NCBI RefSeq assembly: GCF_018129685.1
Contig: NZ_JAFCLG010000001.1
Location: forward strand, 806,001 to 870,000
Reading direction: 5' to 3'
Source of the DNA: Bradyrhizobium manausense
Lineage (GTDB): Bacteria > Pseudomonadota > Alphaproteobacteria > Rhizobiales > Xanthobacteraceae
Length of the DNA: 64,000 bases
A model generated the notes under the pieces. It searched no databases. It was not told where the DNA came from and saw only the letters and a program-made list of their open reading frames with translations. Each line of letters begins with the position of its first letter. Position 1 is the first letter of the stretch. Shown piece by piece: positions 9,513 to 17,546 of this stretch. Both the position numbers and the translations under genes were made by a program.

Positions 9513-10460
9513 TTATCGCTTTCGCCCGAATTCAAGCGTCTCTGACGGCGTCTCGCCGAACTGGTCGCGATAGCTTCGTGCGAAATCAGACAGGTGCCAG
9601 AATCCGAATGCCAGCGCGACGGCCTTGACGCTCTCGGCGCCGGCGAGCAGCCGCTGGCGCACCAGCCACAGGCGACGCAGGCGCAAATATCGATGCAGGC
9701 TCATGCCGCGATAGCGCCGCACCACGTCATGCATGGTGCGGACCGACAGGCCAAGCTTGCGCGCGATCTCTTCGCTGTAGATCGGTTGGGCGAGATCGTC
9801 CGACAGCAACGCGCGGATCTGCTGAAACATCTTGAAGTTGCGCTCGTCATTGGGCCACTGCGTCCAGCGGGCCGAAGCGACGTCGGCCATCGCCGCATCG
9901 ACCGCGACGATCAGGGATTCCCGCATCGCCGTCGCCTTCAACGACACTTCGGCAACGTCGATCGGCTCGTATGCGGCCGCCACGACCTCGGTGACGACAC
10001 GTCGCAGCCGGTGGAGGGCGACCGTGCTGGTCTCGAACAATTTGAAGCTCGACCGCGCTTCCGGCCAGCCACGGTCCGTCACGCGCGGCCTGAACACGAG
10101 CGAGGCGATTTGCCGCTGCACTTCCTCGACGGTGTTGTAGGCGGAACCGCCATCGCCGATGACGATGACGGAGCGATCTTGCCGCGCGCCGTTGAAGCGA
10201 ATGGGCACCTCGCTATCGTCCATCGTAAACCCGATCGCGGTGCAATCGGCAGCGAGCTGTGCGTCAACCACTCGCGGAAAGGCGCGCGTGACGTTCACGT
10301 CGCAGCCGGGCAGACCCAGGATGATCTGCTCGGCAGCAATCCTTCGCACCAACGGCGTAAACTCGACATTCAGGCCGCGGATCGAACTGCGATACTCATC
10401 GACGTCCGAAAAGCGAAATATCTTTGGCGCCAATCCCGGCGCATCATCAACTCTGGTCAT
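9513..10460 (-). CDS. AraC family transcriptional regulator
   Basis: About 315 residues. A C-terminal AraC/XylS DNA-binding domain carries two helix-turn-helix units: YSEEIARKLGLSVRTMHDVV and SVKAVALAFGFWHLSDFARSY, then FGETPSETL. The N-terminal part resembles the AraC ligand-binding region of cupin type. The regulator may control the FMN reductase/acyltransferase pair that follows it on the same strand, but this is only inferred from position. The start is uncertain: ATG at 10460 (MTRVDDAPG) or 10496; neither has a strong Shine-Dalgarno. Confidence 0.9.
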   Translation of the reverse strand: MTRVDDAPGLAPKIFRFSDVDEYRSSIRGLNVEFTPLVRRIAAEQIILGLPGCDVNVTRAFPRVVDAQLAADCTAIGFTMDDSEVPIRFNGARQDRSVIVIGDGGSAYNTVEEVQRQIASLVFRPRVTDRGWPEARSSFKLFETSTVALHRLRRVVTEVVAAAYEPIDVAEVSLKATAMRESLIVAVDAAMADVASARWTQWPNDERNFKMFQQIRALLSDDLAQPIYSEEIARKLGLSVRTMHDVVRRYRGMSLHRYLRLRRLWLVRQRLLAGAESVKAVALAFGFWHLSDFARSYRDQFGETPSETLEFGRKR

Positions 10461-10762
10461 GACCAAATGAAAAAAACGCCGCGAGATGGGACCCATCCAG
10501 CGGCAGTACCGGATCGGTTTCTCCCCTTCCGGTTGCCCGCTACCGCGAAGGAATCGTATCCTAACGTCTTACAATCTATTGGCGAGGACCGAATTCGCAG
10601 GACTGGCCAACGCTTCGTATCCTGCCAAATTTCGATATCATTTCCAGCGATTTAGAAGGTGCGTCAATACCCTAAGGATCAAACTCTACAGATTTAATTA
10701 ACAACTTTGGCGCGAAATACCATCCGTTCATTTGTTGTAGTCTTTTGAGTACAGGCCCTGCC

Positions 10763-11863
10763 ATGATGGCAAATTCGCCTGCCGATATTCTTGTCGAGTT
10801 GGAAGACGCGGTTGCAGCATGTCCGCCGGATCGCTGCGCCCGTATCCTGTCGGGCATCGTTCGTCTGCTCACGTCCAGCCGCGACAGGCCTCAGGAATTG
10901 CTGGTCAACGTGGTCGATGGGGTCCTGCTTCGGCTGACGGAGCGCGTCCCACCTGGCGCGCTGGCTCAACTGAGCCAGACACTTGCTGCCCTCCATGTTG
11001 CCCCGCAACACACGTTGCGACATCTGGCATCCCACGACGACCCTGATGTCGCGTGCCCTCTCCTGCTCAAATCGCTGGCGCTCTCAACCGACGACCTGAC
11101 GGCGGTCGCGAAATCGTGCAACGAAGCACATCAACTCGCGATCTCGCGCCGTGATCGGATCGAACCGGCCGTGGCCGAGGCGCTCGTCACGCATGGCACG
11201 CGCGCGGTCCGCCTCGCCCTGATCGACAACGCCGGCGCCCAGTTCTCCGATGCCGTCTACGCGTTGCTCATCGAGAACGGCGCGGCCGACGACGAGATCA
11301 CGAAGGCACTGGCCCTCAGGCCCGGCACGCCCGACCTCATCTTGCGCAAGCTGCTCTCGGCTTCGCCCGGACCGAAAGCCCCGGCGAGGCCCAATGCCTC
11401 CAGCCTGCCTCCCGCTCAAACGCCTGCGCCTGCTCCGCCGAAGTGCCCCAATCCTGCCGATTATGCCAGTGCAAGGCCGGAGATCGTTGCGCTCAACCGC
11501 GTGGGCAAGCTCAACGATTCCACGGTGAATCGCTTCGTGATCCGCGGCGAGACCGCCAATCTGTTCACCGCCCTGTCGGTGCTGTCAGGGGCTCCGATCG
11601 AGATCGTCGAGCAGGTCATGAGCGACGATGACTGCGAGGGCCTGGTGATGGCCTGCCGGGCCTCGCGCCTGAACTGGGCGACCACGCTTGCGATCCTGAG
11701 CAATCGCAGCGGCGCGCGGCTCTCCTACGGCCAGCGCGAACGCGCGCAACACCTCTTCGAGACACTTCTTCTGTCGACCAGCCAATGGACGGTGCGCTGG
11801 GGCGAAATCGCGGCGAGCGCGAACACGCGCGATCGCGGCGCGGGAATGGGGAATAGCCGATGA
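10763..11863 (+). CDS. DUF2336 domain-containing protein
   Basis: A soluble, helical, repeat-like protein of 366 residues. The central part (about 40-210) has the helical-repeat pattern of DUF2336, with units such as VAEALVTHGTRAVRLALIDN and LTAVAKSCNEAHQLAISRR. A Pro/Ala-rich linker lies at about 212-235, and a second helical region with LFTALSVLSGAPIEIVEQVM ends the protein. Biochemical function is unknown; such genes often sit with two-component or c-di-GMP genes in alphaproteobacteria. Its stop overlaps the PilZ start (ATGA), so both are one operon. Two ATG codons (10763, 10766) are possible starts. An AT-rich leader (about 10660-10745) lies upstream. Confidence 0.88.
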   Translation: MMANSPADILVELEDAVAACPPDRCARILSGIVRLLTSSRDRPQELLVNVVDGVLLRLTERVPPGALAQLSQTLAALHVAPQHTLRHLASHDDPDVACPLLLKSLALSTDDLTAVAKSCNEAHQLAISRRDRIEPAVAEALVTHGTRAVRLALIDNAGAQFSDAVYALLIENGAADDEITKALALRPGTPDLILRKLLSASPGPKAPARPNASSLPPAQTPAPAPPKCPNPADYASARPEIVALNRVGKLNDSTVNRFVIRGETANLFTALSVLSGAPIEIVEQVMSDDDCEGLVMACRASRLNWATTLAILSNRSGARLSYGQRERAQHLFETLLLSTSQWTVRWGEIAASANTRDRGAGMGNSR

Positions 11864-12192
11864 AATTCGATGGCCGCAAGGACGCACGTGTGAGAATGGA
11901 CCACCGGCAACCCGTCAATCTGATGGGTTCAGACGGCACTTGGCGGCGCAGATGCGTGCTGATCGACGTGTCGAACACCGGAGCCAAGATCGAGGTCGAG
12001 GGGACGCTCGACGTGCTGCAAGCCAAGGAATTCTTCCTGGTGCTGTCGTCGACGGGGCTCGCCTATCGGCGCTGCGAGCTGGTCTGGATCGACGGTACCA
12101 CGGCCGGCGTGCACTTCGTCACCGCGGACGGCAAGAAGAAGGCAACGAGCGGAAAAGCGGCCGCCGCGCAAAACGCCCCCGCAGGCAAATAG
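11860..12192 (+). CDS. PilZ domain protein
   Basis: A 110-residue single-domain PilZ protein. The c-di-GMP-binding motifs are present: the basic N-terminal box GRKDARVRM (RxxxR type) and VLIDVSNTGAKIEVEG (D/NxSxxG type). The strand CELVWIDGTTAGVHFV follows and a Lys/Ala-rich tail closes the protein. PilZ domains bind c-di-GMP and pass the signal to a partner. The start overlaps the DUF2336 stop by four bases, and an HD-GYP gene begins 41 bases downstream, so sensor and hydrolase of the same nucleotide seem to be co-expressed. Confidence 0.92.
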   Translation: MKFDGRKDARVRMDHRQPVNLMGSDGTWRRRCVLIDVSNTGAKIEVEGTLDVLQAKEFFLVLSSTGLAYRRCELVWIDGTTAGVHFVTADGKKKATSGKAAAAQNAPAGK

Positions 12193-12233
12193 GCTCGAGA
12201 CATCGTCAAGCTCGTTCAACTCCAACGTGGTCC

Positions 12234-13358
12234 ATGTCCGCCGTGCAGAATGCGCGAACCATAGCGAGCCCGGTCAAAGGCGGCGGCATCCGAGCCGCGC
12301 AGTCGGCGCGCCCATTCGTGCATGTCCTGGCGGATTCTTCCGACAAATTGTCGGGGATCTGCGCGGCAATCGAACCGCAATTCTGCGTCGCAGGCGAACG
12401 GCTTGACGCGGAAGCGAAGCTGTCGCAATCGCCCTTCGCCATCGTCATCCGCGCGGAGCTGCGCGACGTCGATAACATTGCGGCGATCAAGAAGCGGTCT
12501 GCAAAGCTTGCAAAGGCGAAGAAGCGCATCTTCCTCGTCGAGCATTCTTCTCACGTCTGCATCTCGCAGGCCTATGCGCTTGGCGCGACGCTGGTCCTTC
12601 CCGGGCCGCTCAACAAGATCAGGCTGCTGGCGGCGCTGGCTGACCCGGCCGAGCCGGCCGAGGCTTCGAACGGCTCAGCCCGGCCCGAAAACGCGGTCGA
12701 GACGGCCGCGACTGCCATCGCATCGATGTTCACGGCCGTCACACTGGATCAGCCGCTCGATGTCGATGGCGCCAAGGAGGCTGGCCGCCAGATTGCCGAT
12801 CGCATCACCCAGCATGGCCTGTCGGAATGGCTCACGACGGTGCGGCGCCACCACGAAGGAACCTATCAGCACTGCCTGCTGGTGACCGGGGTCGCGATCG
12901 ACTTCGGATTGTGTCTCGGCGTTGGACGTGTCGACCTGGAGCGCCTGTATTCGGCGGCCATGTTCCACGACATCGGCAAGGCTCGGATCCCGCTCGCGAT
13001 CCTGGACAAGCCGGGCCGGCTCGATGCCGACGAGCGCGCGATGATCGAAACGCATCCGGCAGCGGGTTACGACTTCCTCAAGGACCACGAGAATATCTCG
13101 CCGGAAATTCTCGATGCGGTCCGTCACCACCACGAATATCTCGACGGCAGCGGATACCCCGACGCACTGGCCGGCGGCAGCATCAACGACATCGTGCGCA
13201 TCCTCACGATCTCGGACATTTTCGCTGCGCTGATCGAGCACCGGCAGTACAAGCCGACGATGCCGCGCAACGAGGCCTACAATATTCTCTGCGGTATGAC
13301 CGGAAAGCTGGAGAAGGCGCTGGTCGCCTCCTTCAAGGAGGTCGCACTCTCACGCTGA
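12234..13358 (+). CDS. HD-GYP domain protein with N-terminal pseudo-receiver
   Basis: A 374-residue protein. The C-terminal half is an HD-GYP phosphodiesterase domain: metal-binding FHDIGKARIP near residue 243, then HHHEYLDGSGYPDALAGG near 295-312. These residues are canonical, so it should hydrolyse c-di-GMP. The N-terminal 120 residues alternate strand and helix like a CheY fold (FVHVLADSS, KKRIFLVEHSS, GATLVLPGPLNKIRLLAAL). No phospho-acceptor Asp is visible at the expected strand end (FAIVIRAELRD), so it is read as a pseudo-receiver. The start MSAVQNART at 12234 is chosen just after the PilZ stop. Confidence 0.92.
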   Translation: MSAVQNARTIASPVKGGGIRAAQSARPFVHVLADSSDKLSGICAAIEPQFCVAGERLDAEAKLSQSPFAIVIRAELRDVDNIAAIKKRSAKLAKAKKRIFLVEHSSHVCISQAYALGATLVLPGPLNKIRLLAALADPAEPAEASNGSARPENAVETAATAIASMFTAVTLDQPLDVDGAKEAGRQIADRITQHGLSEWLTTVRRHHEGTYQHCLLVTGVAIDFGLCLGVGRVDLERLYSAAMFHDIGKARIPLAILDKPGRLDADERAMIETHPAAGYDFLKDHENISPEILDAVRHHHEYLDGSGYPDALAGGSINDIVRILTISDIFAALIEHRQYKPTMPRNEAYNILCGMTGKLEKALVASFKEVALSR

Positions 13359-13416
13359 GCGCGCGTAAAATCCGCTCGCGGGCGAAATCTGCTCCTAAGG
13401 TCACGTCACAGGTATT

Positions 13417-13620
13417 CTAGTGAGTGGCCCGATATTTGATGCGGCGCGGGATCGAGCGACAGGCCAGTCCGTCCGCGAGCAGCTTCATGTCCTCGCGCTT
13501 GCCGCTGCGGATCAGCCTGCTGAACTCATCAGGGGTAAAAGGAAGACTGGGATCATGATCGATCGGGCGCCGCATCCGCGGGCCGAACAACCGTCGAACC
13601 AGGCTAGCCAGCCGCCGCAT
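13417..13620 (-). CDS. Small basic hypothetical protein (67 aa)
   Basis: A 67-residue Arg-rich protein beginning MRRLASLVRRLFGPRMRR, with a middle segment PFTPDEFSRLIRSGKRED. A good GAGGGAA Shine-Dalgarno lies about 10 bases before the ATG. I do not recognise the family. It converges on the HD-GYP gene and lies upstream-facing of the nitroreductase gene. A charged, helix-forming N-terminus is the only feature visible. Confidence 0.55.
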   Translation of the reverse strand: MRRLASLVRRLFGPRMRRPIDHDPSLPFTPDEFSRLIRSGKREDMKLLADGLACRSIPRRIKYRATH

Positions 13621-13756
13621 GTCAATTCCCTCGCGCCAGCATCAAACCTTCGAGTCCGTGTATTGTTCCTCCTGCACGATAGAGATTGCAAGAGGCCGTA
13701 ACGAGTCCGCACGAAAAAATATCGTCAGGAAAAACTCTCCTCCTGCCCTCTCCAAC

Positions 13757-14434
13757 TTAGTCAGCGAAGCCGACATAGCGCACGAACTCGTCGTTCTCCT
13801 CGCGATCCGAACGAACGGCGTTCGCGGCAAAGCTGTCGTCGGGATAACCCATCGCAACGCAGGTCATGATGACCTCGTCCTCCGGAATCCCCGCGACCTC
13901 GCGCACGATGTCCGAGCGCATGATGCCTTGCCCGTTGATCACCGATCCAAGACCACGATCCCACGCCGCCAACACGATGCCATAGCAAAGTGCGCCGAGA
14001 TCGAAATGGCAGACCGCGCCGGGATCGAGGACGCGGTCGTAGGTCAGCACCAGCGAGACCGGCGCGTCGAACTGGCGGAAGCCGCGCAGCACCCAGTCCT
14101 GCCGCATCGGCTTGTCGTCGCGCGCAATCCCCATCGCGCCGAACAGTTTCTTGGCGATATCGACCTGGCGGTTACGATGCACACCCTGGTACTCGCCGTG
14201 GCTGACGATGTCGCGCTTGACCTTGGCACCCCCAACCATCTCGTCCATGTTGCGTCGGCGCACCTCTTCAAGCGGCGAGCCGGTGAGCACGTGGACGTGC
14301 CAGGGCTGGGTGTTCATCGACGACGGCGCACGCTTGGCGCTCTCGATGATCGCCTCGATCACGTTGCGCGGCACCGGCTCGTTCTTGAAACCGCGCACGC
14401 TGCGGCGCGACTGGACCAGCGCTTCGAATTCCAC
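13757..14434 (-). CDS. Nitroreductase family protein
   Basis: A 225-residue FMN-dependent NAD(P)H oxidoreductase of the nitroreductase fold. The FMN-binding start SRRSVRGFKNEPVP and the PSSMNTQPWHVHVLTG segment are diagnostic. CHFDLGALCYGIVLAAWDRG and GSVINGQGI follow, and the C-terminal GYPDDSFAANAVRSDR matches family members. Such enzymes reduce nitroaromatics, quinones or flavins; the physiological substrate is unknown. The start is GTG at 14434, with a strong GGGAGG Shine-Dalgarno. It is divergent from a small gene and a secreted hydrolase gene. Confidence 0.93.
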   Translation of the reverse strand: MEFEALVQSRRSVRGFKNEPVPRNVIEAIIESAKRAPSSMNTQPWHVHVLTGSPLEEVRRRNMDEMVGGAKVKRDIVSHGEYQGVHRNRQVDIAKKLFGAMGIARDDKPMRQDWVLRGFRQFDAPVSLVLTYDRVLDPGAVCHFDLGALCYGIVLAAWDRGLGSVINGQGIMRSDIVREVAGIPEDEVIMTCVAMGYPDDSFAANAVRSDREENDEFVRYVGFAD

Positions 14435-14559
14435 CTCGATACCTCCCTGCCCGTTCTTTCGCCGGCCCTGCTATCCCTGGGCGTCGCCGGTTGCCAATGT
14501 GGCGCGCCAAATCTATGCTAACGGTCAAGCAGGACCAAGGCCCCCGTGAGGACCCGATC

Positions 14560-14799
14560 ATGGCTGCAGCGCTCGATCCGGTCATCGCCGAGATCATTCC
14601 GAAGCTGCCGCTACGAGTCACCCCGATGACGCCACAGAGCGCTCGCCAATCCTTGCGCGCACTGGCTGCCGCGCGCAGGGCCGCCGGCTCGCGCGTCGCC
14701 TTCACGGCCGCCTGCGACGTGTTCGACCGCGCCGCGGAATTTGGCGGCGATGCCAAGCGCCCGGCCGACTTCAGGGTGCTGCCGGCGCGCGGGGTCTGA
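14560..14799 (+). CDS. Small protein resembling the N-terminus of an alpha/beta hydrolase
   Basis: An 80-residue frame beginning MAAALDPVIAEIIPKLPLR, then MTPQSARQSLRALAAAR. This opening looks like the N-terminal cap segment of esterases of the alpha/beta hydrolase-3 type, but the catalytic domain is absent and the frame ends before any nucleophile elbow. It may be a leftover of a truncated esterase or a small protein in its own right. A GAGGA site precedes the ATG, and the stop lies 2 bases before the next gene's ATG, which supports translation. The family call is tentative. Confidence 0.5.
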   Translation: MAAALDPVIAEIIPKLPLRVTPMTPQSARQSLRALAAARRAAGSRVAFTAACDVFDRAAEFGGDAKRPADFRVLPARGV

Positions 14800-14801
14800 T
14801 C

Positions 14802-15734
14802 ATGCTGCAAACAGGCTGCATCAGATTGTTGCGTCAGCTTCTTGTCAGCCTGCTCGCCGTGCTGCTGCCGGTCGTATCAGCCCATGCAGCACCGCAGACG
14901 GTGTATTTCCCGAGTGCCGACGGCCACACTTCGCTCACGAGCTATGTGTTCCTGCCGAGAACGCAGGGTCCCTGGCCCGCCATCGTCATGCTGCACGGAC
15001 GCGCAGGCCCTTATTCCAGCAACGACAATGCCGGTTGCACCTTTGTCGGTGCCGGCAATGCCTCGCCCTGCAATGCAGGCACCTTGTCAAAGCGCCATGC
15101 GATGTGGGGCGAATATTGGTCGGCACGTGGCTATCTGGCTATCTTGCCGGACAGCTTTGGTCCGCGCGGCAAGGCGCACGGCTTTGGCCGCTTCACCCAT
15201 AGCGACCCCGACCGCGCCGAAGTCAACGAAACCGAGGTGCGCCCGCTCGACGCTGAAGGCACGCTTGCCTATCTGCGCGGTCGCGGCGACGTCGTTCCCG
15301 GTCAGGTCTATCTTCAGGGCTGGTCCAACGGCGGAAGCACCGCGCTGAACGTGATCATTCGGCAAGAAAGCCGGCAAGGAAGCCCGCAAGGAAACCAGCA
15401 AGGAAACCAGCAGCGCAACAACGCTTATCGCGGCGCCCTTGTCTTCTATCCGGGCTGCGGACAGGCGGCACTGCTCGCGTCGACCATCGTGACCACGGTG
15501 CCGATTGCGATGTTCCTCGGCGCCGACGACGAAGAGGTCTCACCAGACATCTGCCAGCACGTCGCCGACCGGTCACGACAGGCTGGCAGCCCGATCGACG
15601 TCACTCTCTATCCCGGCGCGACCCATGATTTCGACGAGCCGTCGTCGAGCCGGCAATCCACGCCGGGGAATCAGGCCGCCATGAACGATGCCCTCGTCAA
15701 GGCCGCTGGCATCCTCGATCGCTGGAAAAAATGA
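14802..15734 (+). CDS. Secreted dienelactone hydrolase family protein
   Basis: A 310-residue exported alpha/beta hydrolase. A signal peptide (hydrophobic LLVSLLAVLLPVVSAHA) is followed by the first strand and oxyanion region VMLHGRAGPYSS. The nucleophile elbow is LQGWSNGGST, and the acid/His part is FLGADDEE with YPGATHDFD. The Ser-Asp-His triad is therefore complete. Cys pairs (GCTFVGAGNASPCN) suggest a periplasmic disulphide. A 12-bp tandem repeat encodes a Gln/Gly/Asn-rich loop between the nucleophile and the acid residue. The substrate is unknown. It starts 2 bases after the small upstream gene. Confidence 0.9.
   Translation: MLQTGCIRLLRQLLVSLLAVLLPVVSAHAAPQTVYFPSADGHTSLTSYVFLPRTQGPWPAIVMLHGRAGPYSSNDNAGCTFVGAGNASPCNAGTLSKRHAMWGEYWSARGYLAILPDSFGPRGKAHGFGRFTHSDPDRAEVNETEVRPLDAEGTLAYLRGRGDVVPGQVYLQGWSNGGSTALNVIIRQESRQGSPQGNQQGNQQRNNAYRGALVFYPGCGQAALLASTIVTTVPIAMFLGADDEEVSPDICQHVADRSRQAGSPIDVTLYPGATHDFDEPSSSRQSTPGNQAAMNDALVKAAGILDRWKK
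15362..15409 (+). repeat. Four tandem 12-bp units inside the hydrolase gene
   Basis: Units start at 15362, 15374, 15386 and 15398. The last two are identical (GCAAGGAAACCA) and the first two are variants. Each adds four codons in frame, so copy-number change would alter loop length without breaking the gene. Confidence 0.85.
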
Positions 15735-15827
15735 AGCAAGGACCGATACTGCGCCGCGATGCCGCTTGATTGCGCCGTGATTCCGGGCTCCAATCCGGAT
15801 GCCATTTTTGGTTCAGGGAGACACCCA

Positions 15828-16076
15828 ATGATGAAGCGAATTGTCCTGGCTGCGATCGTTGCCACCTTTGCAGCGGGCTCGGCGCTGGCCGATGACACCT
15901 GCGAGAGCAAAGCCGTCGGCAAGGACGGCAAGGCGCTCGCCGGCGCAGCCAAGACCTCGTTCATGAAGAAGTGCAAGGAAGACGCCTGCACGCCCAAGGC
16001 CGTCGGCTCCGACGGCAAGCCGCTCGCTGGCGCGGCCAAGAACAGTTTCATGAAGAAGTGCGAGATGGGCGCCTAA
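15828..16076 (+). CDS. PsiF-repeat secreted protein
   Basis: An 82-residue exported protein with a signal peptide ending GSALA. Two PsiF-type repeats follow, each with a Cys, an AVGKDGKALAGAAK-like core and a SFMKKC end (about residues 24-48 and 52-80). PsiF repeats are known from phosphate-starvation-inducible proteins, but no activity is established. The start is the first of two ATG codons at 15828, behind a GGGAG site. It stands alone, 93 bases after the hydrolase gene and before a palindromic element. Confidence 0.88.
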   Translation: MMKRIVLAAIVATFAAGSALADDTCESKAVGKDGKALAGAAKTSFMKKCKEDACTPKAVGSDGKPLAGAAKNSFMKKCEMGA

Positions 16077-16129
16077 CGCCTGCGCATTCGCCGCTTCATC
16101 GGCGAGCGATCAGCAATCGAACTTTCGCG

Positions 16130-16152
16130 ATGGCCGGGCTTGTCCCGGCCAT
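16130..16152. repeat. Palindromic intergenic element, short copy
   Basis: ATGGCCGGG, a 5-base centre, and CCCGGCCAT form a near-perfect hairpin. The same sequence occurs at 17451-17473, which marks it as a dispersed palindromic unit. Confidence 0.75.
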
Positions 16153-16301
16153 TTGCGTGCCTAGCAATCGGAGCGAGGACGCGCCGAACGCGCAAGATCA
16201 GATCATCACCACCCTGGACAGAATCCGCCGGCTGACGGATCATGTCGTTGCTGAGTGAAATGGGGCGCATCGATCAGGCTTTCCAGCGAAGGGACGTCAA
16301 G

Positions 16302-17393
16302 ATGTGGCAACTTCGAGTACATCATCCGATCATGGCGACAGTGAGCGTGCTGTTCGCGCTGCTCGTCAATTCTGACGTCGCGAACGCGAGAGGCGTCGGC
16401 CTGCCCAACGTCATGGTTCTCGCAACCGGCGGCACGATCGCAGGCACCGGGGCCAGCAGCACCACCGTGGTCGGTTACACCGCGGCCACGGTGGGCATCG
16501 ACACCCTCCTGAACGCTGTCCCCGAATTGAAAACGGTAGCGAACGTCAAGGGCGAGCAGGTTTTCCAGATCGCCAGCGAGAACATGAACAACGACTACTG
16601 GCTGAAGCTTGCCAAGCGCGTCAATACGCTGCTCGCGCAGGACGACGTCGACGGGATCGTCATCACGCACGGCACCGATACGATCGAGGAGACCGGCTAT
16701 TTCCTGGACCTCGTGGTCAAGAGCAAGAAGCCGGTCGTGATCGTCGGCGCGATGCGGCCCTCGACGGCGATCAGCGCGGATGGACCGATCAACCTCTTCA
16801 ACGCGGTGATCCTCGCAGGCAGCGAGGAGGCCGTCGGCAAGGGCGTTCTCGTCGCCCTCAACGATCAGATCAACGCGGCGCGCGAGGTCACCAAGAACAA
16901 TACCTCGACGGCAGACACGTTCCGCACGCCGGAGCTTGGCTTTCTCGGCTACATGCAGGGAAACAAGCCGTACTTCTATCGGCAATCGACCCGCCGGCAC
17001 ACGGCGGATTCCGAGTTTGACGTCTCCAATCTCGATGTCTTGCCGCAAGTCGACATCGTCTACGGCTACGCCAACATGAACCGCGTCGCGGTCGACGCGT
17101 TCGTCGCGGCCGGCGCCAAGGGGATCGTGCATGCCGGCGTGGGCGACGGCAGCCTGGCCCGGCCCGCGGTCGAGCCGGCTCTCGACGAAGCCCGCAAGAA
17201 GGGTGTCGTGATCGTCCGCAGCAGCCGTGTCGGCAACGGCATCGTCGCGCGCAATGGCGAAGCCAAGGACGACGAGCACGACTTCGTCGTCTCCGATACG
17301 CTCAATCCGCAGAAGGCGCGCATCCTGCTGATGCTGGCGCTGACCAAGACGACCGATACCAAGGAAATCCAGCGGATGTTCTATACGTATTAA
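16302..17393 (+). CDS. Type II (periplasmic) L-asparaginase
   Basis: A 363-residue enzyme hydrolysing L-asparagine to aspartate and ammonia. An N-terminal signal peptide ends near DVANA. The first active-site motif is MVLATGGTIAGTGAS (nucleophile Thr), the second is IVITHGTDTIEET (Thr-Asp pair), and AMRPSTAISADGP follows, all as in the AnsB type. The start MWQLRVHH at 16302 is chosen for its GAAGGGA site and because it gives an ordinary signal peptide. It is flanked on both sides by palindromic elements and looks monocistronic. Confidence 0.95.
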   Translation: MWQLRVHHPIMATVSVLFALLVNSDVANARGVGLPNVMVLATGGTIAGTGASSTTVVGYTAATVGIDTLLNAVPELKTVANVKGEQVFQIASENMNNDYWLKLAKRVNTLLAQDDVDGIVITHGTDTIEETGYFLDLVVKSKKPVVIVGAMRPSTAISADGPINLFNAVILAGSEEAVGKGVLVALNDQINAAREVTKNNTSTADTFRTPELGFLGYMQGNKPYFYRQSTRRHTADSEFDVSNLDVLPQVDIVYGYANMNRVAVDAFVAAGAKGIVHAGVGDGSLARPAVEPALDEARKKGVVIVRSSRVGNGIVARNGEAKDDEHDFVVSDTLNPQKARILLMLALTKTTDTKEIQRMFYTY

Positions 17394-17450
17394 GACATCC
17401 GAAGCGTAGTCACCCTTTATCCTATTCCACAGACGCTCTACGATTTCGTC

Positions 17451-17530
17451 ATGGCCGGGCTTGTCCCGGCCATCCACGTCCTTCGCCCTGTGGAAACAAG
17501 AACGTGGATGCCCGGGACAAGCCCGGGCAC
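17451..17530. repeat. Composite palindromic element
   Basis: Two GC-rich palindromes (ATGGCCGGGCTTGTCCCGG at 17451 and TGCCCGGGACAAGCCCGGG at about 17509) are joined by arms CCACGT and ACGTGG. The whole can fold as one long hairpin. It lies between the convergent asparaginase and metallo-hydrolase genes. Repeats of this look are common in Bradyrhizobium intergenic regions. Confidence 0.75.
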
Positions 17531-17546
17531 GACGCCAAGAACAGCC

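Noticed and set aside
14491..14559. Upstream ATG for the 80-residue small gene
   Set aside because: It reads through the divergent promoter region; the ATG at 14560 has the ribosome site.
16206..17477. Long minus-strand frame of 423 codons opposite the asparaginase gene
   Set aside because: The plus strand holds a complete asparaginase with all motifs and a signal peptide; the other frame is a GC-driven shadow rich in Asp, Arg and Val with no domain.
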